DNA from: Coleophoma eucalyptorum
Taxonomy: Eukaryota > Ascomycota > Leotiomycetes > Helotiales > Dermateaceae
Assembly (NCBI GenBank): GCA_026120035.1
Contig: JALRME010000039.1
Span: forward strand, 186,001-250,000
Reading direction: 5' to 3'
Length of the DNA stretch: 64,000 nucleotides
Positions 32,912 to 45,257 of the stretch are shown here, piece after piece. The notes under the pieces were generated by a model. That model had not been told where the DNA came from and searched no databases. It saw only the letters and a program-made list of their open reading frames with translations. The position numbers and the translations under genes are program-made. Every line of letters begins with the position of its first letter. Within the stretch, counting starts at the first letter, position 1.

Positions 32912-35057
32912 ATGGCTGCATTACCTTTGAATGCACTCGCTTTGGGGGTGCCTGCTGTAGTTGCTGCGGGAGCTTACATCAATGCCAAATTCAGTCTTGC
33001 GACCGACTGGAAGACAATTCGACATGATCGGGAATGGGTCCAAAGGCTCCAGAACCGCTTGAAGGAAGCTGGGGGCAATTGCACATTATGGGGCATGTTT
33101 GATCGGATAGATCCTGCTGCTGACTTTCTATGGTTCGAAGGGAGGACGTGGACTTACGGAGAAATGAAGATTGGTATGGATTCTGATTTCGAGCTAACCA
33201 TATGGCTTTAGAGAAACTTCTGCTGACATGGATTGCTGATAGAGGTCATGAAGTTTGCAAAGCTCTTGCAAGATAGTGACATCGGGGTGGGAGACTTTGT
33301 AGCTGTATTTACTGCCAACTCTCCGGAAATGGTGGTTGCTATTTTGGCAATCTCAAGACTTGGTGCCGTGGGAGCTTTAATCAACACAAATCTTCGAGGT
33401 GAGTTTCATGGAAAAGAGCCCTAAGCCAGTTACTTATAGTTATCTATAGGTGATACTTTTGTTCATTGCATGAGTGTTTCCCGAGCGAAATTTATTATCT
33501 CGACACCCGATCTTACTCCTCACGTACTCGGAGACCTGCCGCATATTTCACTGAATATGGGCTCGTTTGACAATTTCACTCCTGAAGTTGTTGCACAGAG
33601 CAAAGTACCAATAAGACCGATAGACTTACGTTCTTCATCCTGCTCTCAAATCACAACTCCACCGCCTCCACGCAAACCTTCCGACCTATCAGTTCTTATC
33701 TACACTTCTGGAACAACCGGAAAGCCAAAGGCATGCGCCATTCGAAATATGCAAACCTACGTGACATCCAACCCTCTATCCCTAGATTTGGATTCGCCAG
33801 AAGAGTATCTACCAATAAGGACATATTCGCCCTTACCACTTTTCCACGGAACAGGACTTTTCACGGGCTTCAGCTATACACTGGGAACCGGCGGGTCAAT
33901 TTGTATTGCTCGCAAATTCAGTTCCTCGAGGTTCTTCAAAGACGTTCACGATTGCAAAGCGACTCGGATTTTATATATTGGCGAGCTTTGCCGGTACCTG
34001 CTGGCCAGTGCACCCTCCAAATATGACCAAGACCACAATTGCATGGTAGCAAATGGAAATGGGTTGCGGCGCGAGATATGGAATGAATTCAAAGAGCGCT
34101 TCAACATTCCCGAAATCAGAGAATTCTACCGCTCCACGGAAGGTATAGCTAAATTTGATAATTTTGGTCGTGCGGCTTGGGGGGCTGGTAAGATCGGATT
34201 TGCTGGACCTTTGAAGAGGGCTCTCGAGGAAGATACGTTTGTGATTCGAAGCGATCCTTCGACTGGAGAGCCAATACGCGATCCAAAAACCGGATTTTGT
34301 ATCAGGTGCGAGCTAGAAGAGCCTGGAGAAGCGATAGGCCGAGTCAAAGACCGGGGCCTCCTCACCGAGTATCTTGGAAACGAAGCAGCTACAGAAGAGA
34401 AGCTGTTGCGAGATGTCTTCAAGAAAGGCGACCTATACCACCGCATGGGTGATTTGGTAGTCGTCGATAATGATGGCTGGGTGCGCTTCCACGATCGAAT
34501 TGGTGACTCGTTTCGGTGGAAAGGCGAGAATGTCAGCGCAGGCGAAGTGAGGGATTTGATATGCGAAATACCAAATGTCCAAGACGCGGTTGTTTTTGGT
34601 GTTCGGCTCCAGAGGTATGTCACTTTTTATTCGTAGAATTCGGATCGGCACTGAACCTTGAATAGCTATGATGGTCAAGCCGGAGGTGCTGTCATCTCTC
34701 TGAAACAAAGCTCCACCGAGGAGCGAGAAAACCTAGCGAAGAACCTTCATCGACTTCTAAGGAAGAAAGGTCTCCCAGCCTATGCATGCCCAAGACTGGT
34801 TCGAATAGCTGAAAGGTATTCCATAGCTCTTCCTTTTTCCATCGATGCATCCAGACCACGTAACTGATCATGTGAACCCTAGTATCGGGACTGGGGTGAC
34901 ATTTAAACAGGGGAAAGGCGACGAAGCCAAGAAAGGGTGGGCTCCAGCAGAGTATGTCGGAAAGCCGGAGTCGTTGTATTGGTTGGATGGAACTCAGTAT
35001 CGTGTCTTAGATGATGGTGCCTGGGAGAGCATTGAGATGGGAAAGGCGAAACTGTAA
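32912..35057 (+). CDS. Very-long-chain acyl-CoA synthetase / fatty acid transport protein (FAT1-like)
   Basis: Exons 32912-33173, 33243-33398, 33450-34614, 34666-34815 and 34883-35057 keep frame and give about 635 residues, normal for FATP/FAT1. An N-terminal hydrophobic segment (ALGVPAVVAAGAYI) may anchor it to a membrane. The AMP-binding motif is YTSGTTGKPK at 224-233; later FYRSTEG, GDLYHRMGDLVVVDNDGW and FRWKGENVSAGEV are the family signatures. The protein ends in AKL, a good PTS1 peroxisome signal. It activates fatty or similar carboxylic acids to CoA thioesters with ATP, which then enter beta-oxidation; the divergent neighbour supplies the thiolase. In fungal clusters similar genes also load acyl chains or activate phenyl-carboxylic acids, so the substrate is open. 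Confidence 0.9.
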
Positions 35058-35632
35058 TTTATGTGTGTTCTTTGATTGCTAATATCACCAAACTTAGAAA
35101 TAGTTGTTAAAATTGGCCGACCTGGCTGAACAGCGGGTGATCAGGTGAGTACCAAGCAAAATATATTGCCAGTGTTTGAAACGAGGAAACAAGAAACATG
35201 CTTGGTGGGGAAATACCCGAGCCCAAAAACCCGGACGGCGCGATGAGGATATGCTGTCGTATGTCGTGGGCTGCATTTGGCAAATAATCATCACTGCCAA
35301 CACCAGCATACGCCGTCTTCGCATTGATCCAGCTTGGCAGGGAGATGATCTAAACGACGACGGCCATCCCGCCACCAATTGAAACGAAGCCAGCTCGCTA
35401 AACACTTTATCCCAAAATGCCCAGCTTTTAGGTTTAACGAGGACTTCAGACTTCGCATCAGTCCCTCTGCGAGATTGCTACTATAGACCGCTTGGCTGTC
35501 TACGCAAGTGCCGAGCATGGCAGACTCCAACTGGTTAAATAGTGGGCGAAGGTGTTCGTCCAGAGGTTCTGGTAATGACATCTTAACCTTCTTACACCTT
35601 TTCATTCTCCAGTCTCTCTTTTTCTTGTCACG
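35058..35632. other. Intergenic
   Basis: 575 bp between the acyl-CoA synthetase stop and the pectin methylesterase start, including its promoter. The last 60 bases before the start are pyrimidine-rich. No gene seen. Confidence 0.45.
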
Positions 35633-36721
35633 ATGCGTACTGCAGTCGCTTTCCTCGCTCTTTTCTCTTCTGCTCTGGCAGCAAGCCGTACCACTGCCCC
35701 AGATGGCGCAATCACTGTTGGAGCAGGAGAAACATATACCACTGTCAGTTGTCTCTTCTCTTCAAAAAATACCCCGTGCTAAATAATTCATAGCTCCAAG
35801 ACGCCATCGACTCTCTAAGCACGTCCGACACTACCGAGCAAATCATTTTCATGCTTGCCGGCACGTATAAGGAGCAAGTCTCCATCCCAACACGCAAAGC
35901 TGCTCTCACGATTTACGGCTACACAACCGACGACACAGATTACACAAACAATGAAGTGAGCATCGAGAATTCGTGCAGCCAGAGCGGCTGTGCCTCGACC
36001 AACGATGGAACCGGTAAGTAACCCCGTCCATCCTACCCCCCTCTCGCACTCGCCTAACTTTTGAATAAAAATAGCAACCATCTCCAATCACGCCGCCTCC
36101 ACCAAGTTCTACAACATCGACATCAAGAATACCTACGGCTCCGGCTCACAAGCCGTTGCCCTCAGCGCGTACGCCGGCGAGCAAGGCTACTACGGCGTCG
36201 GGCTATACGGGTACCAAGACACCCTCCTCGCCCAAACCGGCAAGCAGGTGTACGCGAAATGCTTCATCCAGGGTGCGACGGACTTCATCTTCGGGCAGTA
36301 CGCCGTTGCATGGATCGACGGGTCCGAGCTGTCAGTGAACGGCAACGGGTACATCACAGCATCCGGCCGCGCCAGCGACGATGACGGGTACTATGTGATC
36401 AACAACTCCAACGTCGTGGCAGATGCATCTGGGAGCGCGGCGACGGGCAAGGTCTACCTCGGGCGTCCATGGCGCAACTACGCACGCGTGTGCTTCCAGA
36501 ACACGGCGCTGGCCGATATCATCAACAGCGCCGGCTGGGCGGTTTGGAACACGGATGACGAGAGAACCGACAGTGTCACCTTTGAGGAGTACGGCAATAC
36601 GGGATCGGGGGCTTCGGGCACCCGTGCTAGCTTTGCGACTGATTTGAGCAGTGCTCTTACCATTAGCAGTGTGCTTGGCAGTGATTATACCAGCTGGGTT
36701 GATACTGGCTACCTCTCTTAG
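35633..36721 (+). CDS. Secreted pectin methylesterase (pectinesterase)
   Basis: Exons 35633-35743, 35794-36013 and 36075-36721 keep frame and give about 325 residues, normal for fungal enzymes. The signal peptide is MRTAVAFLALFSSALA. Family motifs of the right-handed beta-helix are present: GTYKEQVSIP, VGLYGYQDTLLA, the catalytic aspartate stretch GATDFIFGQ, and LGRPWRNYARV with the conserved Arg/Trp. It removes methyl esters from homogalacturonan in plant cell walls, releasing methanol and opening pectin to lyases and polygalacturonase. This points to growth on plant tissue. The gene is convergent with the Gyp7-like gene. The G+C of the last exon is visibly higher than around it. Confidence 0.93.
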
Positions 36722-37554
36722 AGGGCTGAGCAGCTGTGGCGAGGGCGGAATAAGTGGCGGCGCCATTCAATAAAATCATAGGTTTCTTCTATATTGTATA
36801 TATCATTATGAAAAAAAAGTACATTCTGATGCTGGATTCACCTCTGGTGCTTTTATCACCTTCAATGCCTAATCCTATATGCTTGTGTACTTACCTGCGG
36901 AATCATATACATCAATCTCAAGACATAGCGATTGGTTTAAACTGCCGTAGTCAACCCCTGTTCTGATTTAGATGTTCGCTGTGCTTACCATGGTGGTGCC
37001 AATAGACAAGGAAGGAAATCGAGGTTCCAAAAACTGCCGCTTCTATTTGCTTAACACCCGTTACTTCATCTGGGCTTCATCTAAGAGCACAGTTCTATAT
37101 GTGTTTTCTGGTAATCCCATAAAATGAATTGGGTTTTGGACTGTTTTCACTGTGCTAGAAGTAGGTAGACTTCGTGACAGTCGTTTTTGATAGTCTTTAA
37201 AATCTAGGCCTTATATAGCTGTTGAAATTAGCCTACCTTCTACTTATTAGACACCCTGCATGTTATATGACAAAGGAAAAGGTTCATGCCTCGTTCTGGT
37301 GCTCGCCAAACTGCTCCTGACCCTTATCATTCAAGTAGGTAAAGTGAGATTGCTGCCACCTAATTATTTCAGGCTAAATAGGCCATATAATAAAGACTTA
37401 AGGGCATAGGAAAGTATATACGAGAAGAATGCATTCGCTTTCTGGTCCAAGACCATTAGTACTCTAAGCTACAAATCAACCAATAATCCTATGCTCATTG
37501 TTAATATCCTTGACTCCAAACACCGAACCAATCCCATGCTCAGGTTATGCTCAT
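36722..37554. other. Intergenic, AT-rich, no supported gene
   Basis: 833 bp between two convergent genes. AT-rich with no frame above about 75 codons that looks coding. Confidence 0.45.
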
Positions 37555-40363
37555 TCATTTTCCATCCTTCTTAATCTTTGCCAAACCCTCTCCTTCCTTT
37601 CTTACGACCTTCCGAGGAAGTATTTCCACTTTTCTGCTCAACAGTTCTCTCAACTCCGGACTGACAATCTTTGGTGCCTGCTCCTCAAGTTCCTCACTCT
37701 TTCTTCCATCCTTGTTGCTGGCAGCATTCTTTTGTTTCCCTTTGTTCTGAGCACCCCCGTTCACAGTGACAGGAACTTCGTTAGAAGTACCAGTGTCGGC
37801 ACCAGAAGTGCTAGCACTAGCATCAGTCCCGGTACCCGGTGATGATCGGTCAGGTGGTGAGATGCTTCGCGCAGCCGCTGCAGCAATAGCCGGACCTAAT
37901 TTACGTTGACGGAGCTTTGGTGCAGGGAAGTTTGACTTCTTATCAATTGCTTCAACTGTACGTTGGAAGCGGCGGAACAAAGCTTCAGCACGGATGAGGG
38001 TACTTTCAAGGTCAACTGTGCATGACAACTCATTGACTACATAGGTTAGTTTTATTCGTACTCACAAAAAAGGGGCAGGACGTACCATATTTCAAGACCT
38101 CGTCAAAATGTTGGAGATGGGTCATGATCACATCTCTGTGCTTTTCCAGGATTGCAAGAGCAATGAAGAGGTGGAAACCACTACTCAAATAGTCCGTCCA
38201 CAGAACTTCCCATAAGTGGAGGATGTCAAGCCATTCAAACTCTCGCTTGTACCAGACGAGGAGCATGCGAAAAAAGAAAAAGAAGTTGGTGCTATCGGCC
38301 TTCTGTAGATGGATGTACAGCTTTGGATCCATGAGTTGGACCAGGTGATCAAGCTGAACAAGCTGCTTTCGCATACCGCTCTGGTCTCGGAGAAAGTTTC
38401 GTTCCATGCGATCCATAAAATGCTGAAACCCCCAGAAGGCTATGGCATCATCTTGCATGACCGCATAGATAGGGGCGAGAAGGTCAGACATTCCTTGAAC
38501 ATAACCAAGATCCCGGTTATATTCGTTGTAAGTTAAGAGCATGTCCTTCATCTGCTCCAAATGAACATTTGTTCCCACATCAGCAAAGGGTGAGTTTGGA
38601 TCTGGATGCGGCGTATCTTCTCCGGCAAACAGCGGGATTGTGCGATCAGTACGGTGAACATCCTTCTCTATTGCACGAACCCCAAGGAATGGGATATGTC
38701 AGTCTATGATGCACCAGGGAGTCAAAATCACGCGAGGGGGAAACATACCGATACGGCCTTTTTGCTCACGCCACCATTCACCTTCCTCTCCCTCTCCACC
38801 AAGGTCAACAAGGCGCTCCCACCACGCACCTTTCAACTTCACATACTCATCTCGCAGGTGAGCTGCGTCTTCTTTGCGTTCCTCGGACGAGCTATTCCAG
38901 TCATAAACGCCAAGTAAAAAAAGCCAAGCTTCTTTCCTTACACCGTCGTCCGCGTCAAGACCGCCATGAAATATTCTCTCCTTAACCTCATCTGGCGTAA
39001 CCTGTAATCTTCCGGTCTTTGGATCAAAGAAGCTGTTCCACTCCTTTAGTGTGACAGTTTTTCGTTTCTCAGCCATGCTGAGGCCACCAATCTCTGTATC
39101 AAGTAACTCAAAGTCTCCTACACCGGTTTCCTCCATCTCCAGAACATCCCTTGCCGTCCAGATTCTTCTTTCTCTGTCTCGTTCACTTTGCTCTGCAATA
39201 CCCATAGCCCATCTCGCGAGATAGATTCTTGCGCTATCGAACTCGTCTTGCAAGGTTTGGACCTCTGGATTTCTCAAGAGTCGCCTGACTTGCGGCGGAA
39301 CCTTCGGATTATCGATAACACTATCGGCAGTTCGTCTCGTAAATGTCGTCACTTTACTGAATTTCTCCATAAGATTCCATCCGGCTTCTTTGACAAATTT
39401 TGTGACAGGGTCCATTCCCGCGTCCCTTGAATTAGGGCTTCTGGAGCTGGATGCGGCACCGGCGGCACCGCCCAAGGCAACTCCATTGCTCGATGGTCTG
39501 CGATTTAGGGAGCTAGAGGTAACCGGGTTGCCAAAAGCTTCCTTATCCTCTGCACTCGGCTCTACTAAGTAGATATTTGGTTCCGCGCCACTCCTTTCAA
39601 TTGCCACATATCGTCTCAACCATCTTAGCACCTCGTCTCCGCCCCAGAACATCTCCCCATTTGCACCAAAAGGATCAAAATTCTCTCGGGTCCTCTTCTT
39701 CTTCTGCAAAATTGTACTTTGGCATTCGCTGTCGTGAAAGAAGAGGGCGGGGAAGCTGTCACCGGCTCTGGTGTTGATAATTACACTGCCAAACCACCAT
39801 CCAAGACTCGGTGGTCGAACAAGCAGGCTATAAATTCCGGAGAGAGGGATCGCAAACGCATAATGACCGATGCTTATAGAGGAACTATGGGTTGTCGTTG
39901 TAGGTGGAGGAGGGACTAGGAAGGACTGCTTAGGTGGTGAATCACCTTCGCAAAGATCCACTTTCACGTATGTGTTTAGGGCGTCGCCGAGGGAGGATTC
40001 GGGAAGCCATGCCAGCAAAAGATTTGCAGAGGCTCCCTCCCCTACTTTTGACGAGGAGGAAGAGGATGGGCGAGAGGAAGGGGATGGTTTCTGCTGGAGT
40101 AGAGCAATATAACCGGGGATATTGTCTTTCGCGGATGGAGTCGGGTGAATGTAGACCTAGATTGTGCTATCAGTATTGACCTTGCAGTGGTTCGATGATG
40201 CCCCGATAGCTACCTTGCTCTTTGAATAAAGCAACTTGACTCCCCTCCGTGAAGTAGTTGCTGTTATGGTATCATATTCACCCTCATCATCGTCGCTGAT
40301 CGCATAAAAGCTGTTTGCTGGTGAGGAAGGTCTCGCGGTGGCGGGGTTAGAATTCGACGTCAT
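37555..40363 (-). CDS. GYP7: TBC-domain Rab GTPase-activating protein (Gyp7-like)
   Basis: Exons 40214-40363, 38749-40156, 38086-38667 and 37555-38036 keep frame and give about 873 residues. The N-terminal half is the Gyp7-specific region (DUF3548-like) with LLYSKSKVYIHPT, YAFAIPLSGIYSLLVR and PSLGWWFGSVII. The TBC domain starts with LKEWNSFFDPKTGRL, the typical HGGLD and RKEAWLFLLGVY. The catalytic arginine finger is in KDVHRTDRT (R525 or so) and the glutamine finger in GYVQGMSD (Q577 or so); FWGFQHFMDRMERNF and WEVLWTDY follow. The end is low in complexity and basic. In yeast Gyp7 speeds GTP hydrolysis on Ypt7, the vacuolar Rab, so a role in vacuole fusion is expected. This is a housekeeping gene. 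Confidence 0.9.
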
Positions 40364-41221
40364 TGTGTTTTTTCAGTGGACTGATCCGCCTTTGATGCGT
40401 ATATCGAGGTGATATTAGATGGCCAAAGCTCTGCAAGTAGAGCAAGAGCGAGTTTCTCAGGTCATATCCTTCTTGATTTTGTATATCGCTGTTGCAGTGG
40501 AAATGGTTGAGGTGTAAGTTGAAGGATGCATCTGCCAGTCAAGGTGTGGCTTGTGATGACGAGTGCGCCTCCGTGTGGCTCTTGCGCGGCAGGCGAAACC
40601 TGCGCGTGATCTCAGGCAGCAGCTTCAGATGAACAGCTTCATTTTTTTTAACAAAGTCTAAATCCTTATTAATAGGACAGAGATTGCATGAAAAAATAAT
40701 CTGCTATTCACTCGTTTTCTCAACCTTCGGTTTTTTTGCCATACCTGGAATTTATTTGATGGGTTGAATACAGAAACTGTTAAGCTTGGCATCGAAGGCA
40801 TGTCTATGGGTGGCCCCCCACTCGTCCAGCTGATATGTCCTATCGATCTGAACAGGACTGGTGATGAGATTGAAAGGGGCCCTTGAGAAAAGCGAGAATA
40901 ATGTACACTAGGAATCTACACAATCTGATATCTGTCCGTAGAACTAAATACTTGAAAATTCCGTGTTGAACAGCCACTTCTCATCTGGTGAACGCCTCTG
41001 GATAAGATCCTATCCACCAAACGTGAACTCACATGTCTTGACACGTTGAACTGATATATACTGACTATGGGTATGTAACTTACTAGGAAGAAGAAAAAAC
41101 CTTATCCACCTAAATACTTGCTAAAATCTGTACTATAAACATCATGCCACCGATCCAAGTCCTTTTTATCGAAAAGCACTAGGTCGGCCGGCGTTCTTAA
41201 GTCCTTCCAAGACTTAAGAGC
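40364..41221. other. Intergenic, no supported gene
   Basis: 858 bp upstream of the Gyp7-like gene and downstream of the FAD-monooxygenase gene; both are on the minus strand. Promoter plus 3' region; nothing else recognised. Confidence 0.45.
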
Positions 41222-42648
41222 TTAACTGCTACCAGCACTAAGCCCTCCTTTGAAAACGGGACTGCTCATAACTTTTTGCCAGTCATGTAACATAGTGGTA
41301 TTGAGTACACTCAGCCGTACTTCCTCACCAGCTCGTGCTTTCATCTCGGCTTCGTATATATCTATAACCTCTTTCTGTACTTGGGGCGTGAGCCCAGCCG
41401 TTGAGGACTTTGACACAAGGTTGTTTACGAGGACACCAGCATCAGTGATACTGTGGTTAAGACCTTGGCCGCGTTCTTTGGAGACGTAAGCGATGGAAGT
41501 ATTGAGGAAATGGGGCCCTTACGATATGTCATTGGATGTGCTGCGTCTCCAACAAGAGTCACTCTACCACTCTTATTGTCCCATGTATGCTCTGGTGTAC
41601 TCGGATCCCACACACTGAGTCCGAAATACCACACTGGTTGGTCCTCTGATACCCACTCATATGCGCTCTTCCACGGGTCGCAATACTCCTTTCCCAGAAC
41701 ACTTACTTGCGCTAGTCGATCTTTGTTTGTAAAAGTCTTTGCTTCCTCGTCTTGGTCCTTCAAACTTGAGTTCCATGAGACATAGAAAAAAAAGGTCCAA
41801 TCTTCAGGCTTGTCGACATCTGGTGCATCTTGCAATCCAAAGAAAGAGAATAGATTATTTGGGTGAGGCGACGCTAGAAACAAAGGGTGAAACTTCCTCA
41901 CGAAAAGAGCTTGCTCCCGGTTGAATTTGGTCTGAATAAAAGAAGCAGCATAAGGCAATCGGGTGTTCGCAGCTGCCTCTGGCCCAACGAGCAGATTCCG
42001 CGTACGTGATCTGGCTCCATCTGCACCAATAATCATTCTGGCCTCAACCTGCTCTCCATCCTCAAATATTGCAGTAAGACCATCTTCAGGGTTTTCAGCA
42101 AATTTAATGTCAATCAACTTCTTGCTCCAGCGGATATCCAATTCCTTAATCAGGAGCGCACGCAACTTCGAGCGACGCAGACGGTGGAAATATGGTATCT
42201 CCGGCGCGGTCATTACCTCAGAAGTTTTTCCATTCAGGAATGATAAAACGTCTACGGGTTTCGTTGGCGTATTGGGATCTACTTGCACAGATTGTAGTGC
42301 TTCAACCGCCGAGTCTGGAATCAAGGACTTAAGCACAGGAATTCCCCAGTGCAGACCCATGTTCCAGTCGCGTTCGCCAGGAGAGTACACAGCAGGGTTT
42401 TTCTCAAACACGATGGCTTCTATTCCTGCCTAGAGGAAGGACTCAGCAATCTACCTCAAAAACTAGCCTACAGGACGTCTACCTTCTTTAGACCTTGGGC
42501 AATCGCAAGGCCCGTACAGCCTACATGCTTACAATCAGGTTCGGCGCTCACGTCGGGATGTCACAGGCGTACCTGAGCCAATGATGATTATTGGCTTCCT
42601 CATAGAGGCCAGGGGATCTTGGACCGAAGACTCGTGGTCTGCCATCAT
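41222..42648 (-). CDS. FAD-dependent monooxygenase (PHBH/salicylate hydroxylase type)
   Basis: Exons 42573-42648, 42483-42520, 41523-42429 and 41222-41475 keep frame and give about 424 residues. The second exon is only 38 nt and carries half of the FAD-binding loop: the splice builds IIIIGSGCTGLAIAQGL (GxGxxG). EAIVFEKNP ends the Rossmann fold. GADGARSRTRNLL is the second FAD motif (DG) and TLVGDAAHPM the third (GD), followed after the last intron by YQRGQGLNHSITDAGVL. It belongs to the FAD_binding_3 family, which hydroxylates aromatic rings or epoxidises small molecules using NAD(P)H and O2. ATG codons at 42648 and 42645 are both possible starts. The LaeA-like methyltransferase gene lies 1.2 kb away in divergent orientation; a link is possible but not shown. 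Confidence 0.87.
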
Positions 42649-43847
42649 GTGCACGTGCTCTTGCTTCAAGTGTAGGAGGGAAAAGAGGCTTTCTCGCTGA
42701 GGAAAAACTATGTTATGGGTATGGACGAAACGAAGTCACATAAATCTGGTAAATGAACTTTCGAGTTGTGAGAATGACACGATCGCTTCTGTCGAAGCAT
42801 ATGGTCGTTGTTGTGGCAGGAGATACGGAGTTGTGGGTCTACTATACGGGGGTCGGATCGACATCCATTTCGAGACCGGCCAAGAGCCGCGATGGGAACG
42901 GATTGCAGAAGGGCCAGGGGGGTTCAACAAAGTGCTACTGTGTGTAGCTGGAGTACAGTACTGTCGCAACGGCCCACATGACTAAACTTGTGATGCAGCC
43001 TCGATAAACCTCGATAGAGTTTTTCTGTGGCTCTCTGAGTTCAAGGGGACTCTTATTCTCCTCAGTAGTGGTGCTGGCCATGTGGTGCTATGGGTTTTGG
43101 GGACGGGGTCGTGCGTCATTGAAGATCAAAGATGGATCGCGATCCTTGCAACATTTAGAGTGTTCATTCTCTCCAGTCTTTCGTGTCGTTACTTGCACGC
43201 ATTGCACATAGGTATGTGTATTCCCGTCAGAGTTCCTGGTGGCATAGGAAGGAAAAGGCGATTGGTAGGCGCGGAGACTACGACCCTTCCGGTCACCACT
43301 GGTCGCTAGATCTGAACTACTCACCTAGCAGCGCCGCCAGGGATAATCCTGATTACGCATGCACTTCATTCACTCCCCAAATCTCTCTGATGCCGTCCCA
43401 TATCCCGCCCTCGTGCTACGGGAGACAATTGTGACTAGATAACTGGTGTCCATTCCCTGCGACGGACAGATCCTTCGTTTCTTTTCTGACATGACAGCTT
43501 GCGCTACCATTCATGCTACCACCACACCACTCCTTTGGCTTCCAGCAGCTCCAATATTCTTTGCTCAGTTCCCAAGATTGCCTTTCTCCAGCATATCGGA
43601 ATGCTCGCAAGATGTTCTCACTGTGAACATTGCCCTGGAGTCATTCTCGGAAGGGCGGCTATAGGATCCTAATTCAAGCTTAAGCAGCTGCACTACAGCG
43701 GCGTACGGGGCAGCAGAGGAACCCCGGATCTAGTCAGCCATCGCTTAATCTGTGCACCACTCTTCAGGGTCGTCGAAATACTCCCTGAAGCCCATACTTT
43801 TCCAGCCCCTACGAAAAAGAGACACGAGTACAACAACATAGACGAAC
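42649..43847. other. Intergenic, divergent promoters
   Basis: 1.2 kb between the monooxygenase (minus) and the methyltransferase (plus). No coherent frame; promoters for both are expected here. Confidence 0.45.
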
Positions 43848-45257
43848 ATGTCTAACCAGTCACCTTTCACCCATCAAAATGACTCTACCTACGGCTCTTT
43901 CCAAATCCCTAGTCAACCCGAGCAACCAATTGTCTCTGAAGAGGACCAAGAGCCCGGGGTAGAAGATACCGACACGGATTCTGCATTCGGGGGATCACTA
44001 TTGGGCTGCGACACGGATACACTCGCGAGCTACATTACCGACTACAAATATGAGAATGGCCGACAATATCATTCTTACCGAGATGGGGAATATTGGGTAT
44101 GCCGATGAACATTGGGAAGTCCGAATTCCGCTGACAGTGGTGCAGGGTCCGAACGATGAGCACGCAAACGAGCTACAAGATTTGGCACATCATATGTACC
44201 TGATGACTTTGGAAGGCAGACTGCATCACGCGCCGATCGTCAATCCTCATAACATACTCGATGTAGGAACCGGCACTGGGATTTGGGCAATGTATATTTG
44301 AGCTTCATCCGAATGATAATTAGAGCTGACAGTTGGCAGAGAAATGGCAGATGCTTATCCTTCCGCCTATGTCGTCGGGACTGATCTTTCTCCTACACAG
44401 CCACTCTTTGTTCCCTCGAATTGCGCATTCGAGATTGAGGATTGCAACATGGAATGGACATACCCCAAGAACCACTTTGATTTCATCCATATCCGCGAGC
44501 TGTTCGGTTGCGTTGTTGACTGGGATGATTTTTTCAGACAAGCATTCGCGCATACCAAACCTGGAGGATATGTTGAAATACTGGAACACGCAGTTACTCC
44601 CGTCAGTGACGATAATACTGTCGATGCGAATCACTTCTTCACTAGATGGGGCGAGACAGTCATTGGATTGGGCGAGAAGTTTGGTAAATCCTTCAGCATT
44701 TGGGAGCAGAGCAAGACAAGAATGGAGCAAGCAGGTTTCGTGGACGTGGTTGAAGAAAGATACAAATGGCCGATGAATGGCTGGCCCAGTCCTGAACACA
44801 GGACGCACGGTAATGATGGTGGAAAATCTTGGAAGAGGCTGAGGGAGTTGGGAGTCTGGAACCAGTTGAGGCTATATGACGGAGTGGAAGGATTCATGAT
44901 TCGACTGTTGACGACAGTTGGTGGTGTAAGTCTGCATTCCTCCTATGCCAAGAGCGGCTTCTTACATAGAAGCAGTGGTCTTATGAGTCCGCCCAATTAT
45001 TCCTTGCTGAAATGCGGAGAAACTTAAAAGATCTCAATACCCATGCATATCTGGATGTGTAAGTACTATCTCTCCATTTTCGGAAGAGATCTGGACACTG
45101 ACTATGATTTAGCACCGTTGTGTATGGACGGAAACCCGGTGGCAGACGCCCAGGTCTCAATCGTACTATATCAACCGAAACTGGCTCATCTGGAGGCTTC
45201 ACTATCCATCCACTGCCTGAATCGAATTTGCCAGGCTCATACCAGGGCATGACTTGA
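43848..45257 (+). CDS. LaeA-like SAM-dependent methyltransferase
   Basis: Exons 43848-44096, 44146-44291, 44340-44925, 44976-45058 and 45113-45257 keep frame and give about 402 residues. The N-terminal 75 residues are disordered and acidic. The methyltransferase part has the LaeA-type start RQYHSYRDGEYWGPNDEH, then LAHHMYLMTLEGRLHHAPI, the SAM-binding motif ILDVGTGTGIWAIEMAD and GTDLSP, FEIEDCNMEWTYPKNHFDFI and HTKPGGYVEILEH. This family is named after LaeA, a nuclear regulator of secondary metabolism in Aspergillus; fungi have many paralogues, some with metabolic roles. True LaeA orthologues are a minority, so a regulatory role is not assured. The last 30 residues are Gly/Ser-rich. Confidence 0.87.
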
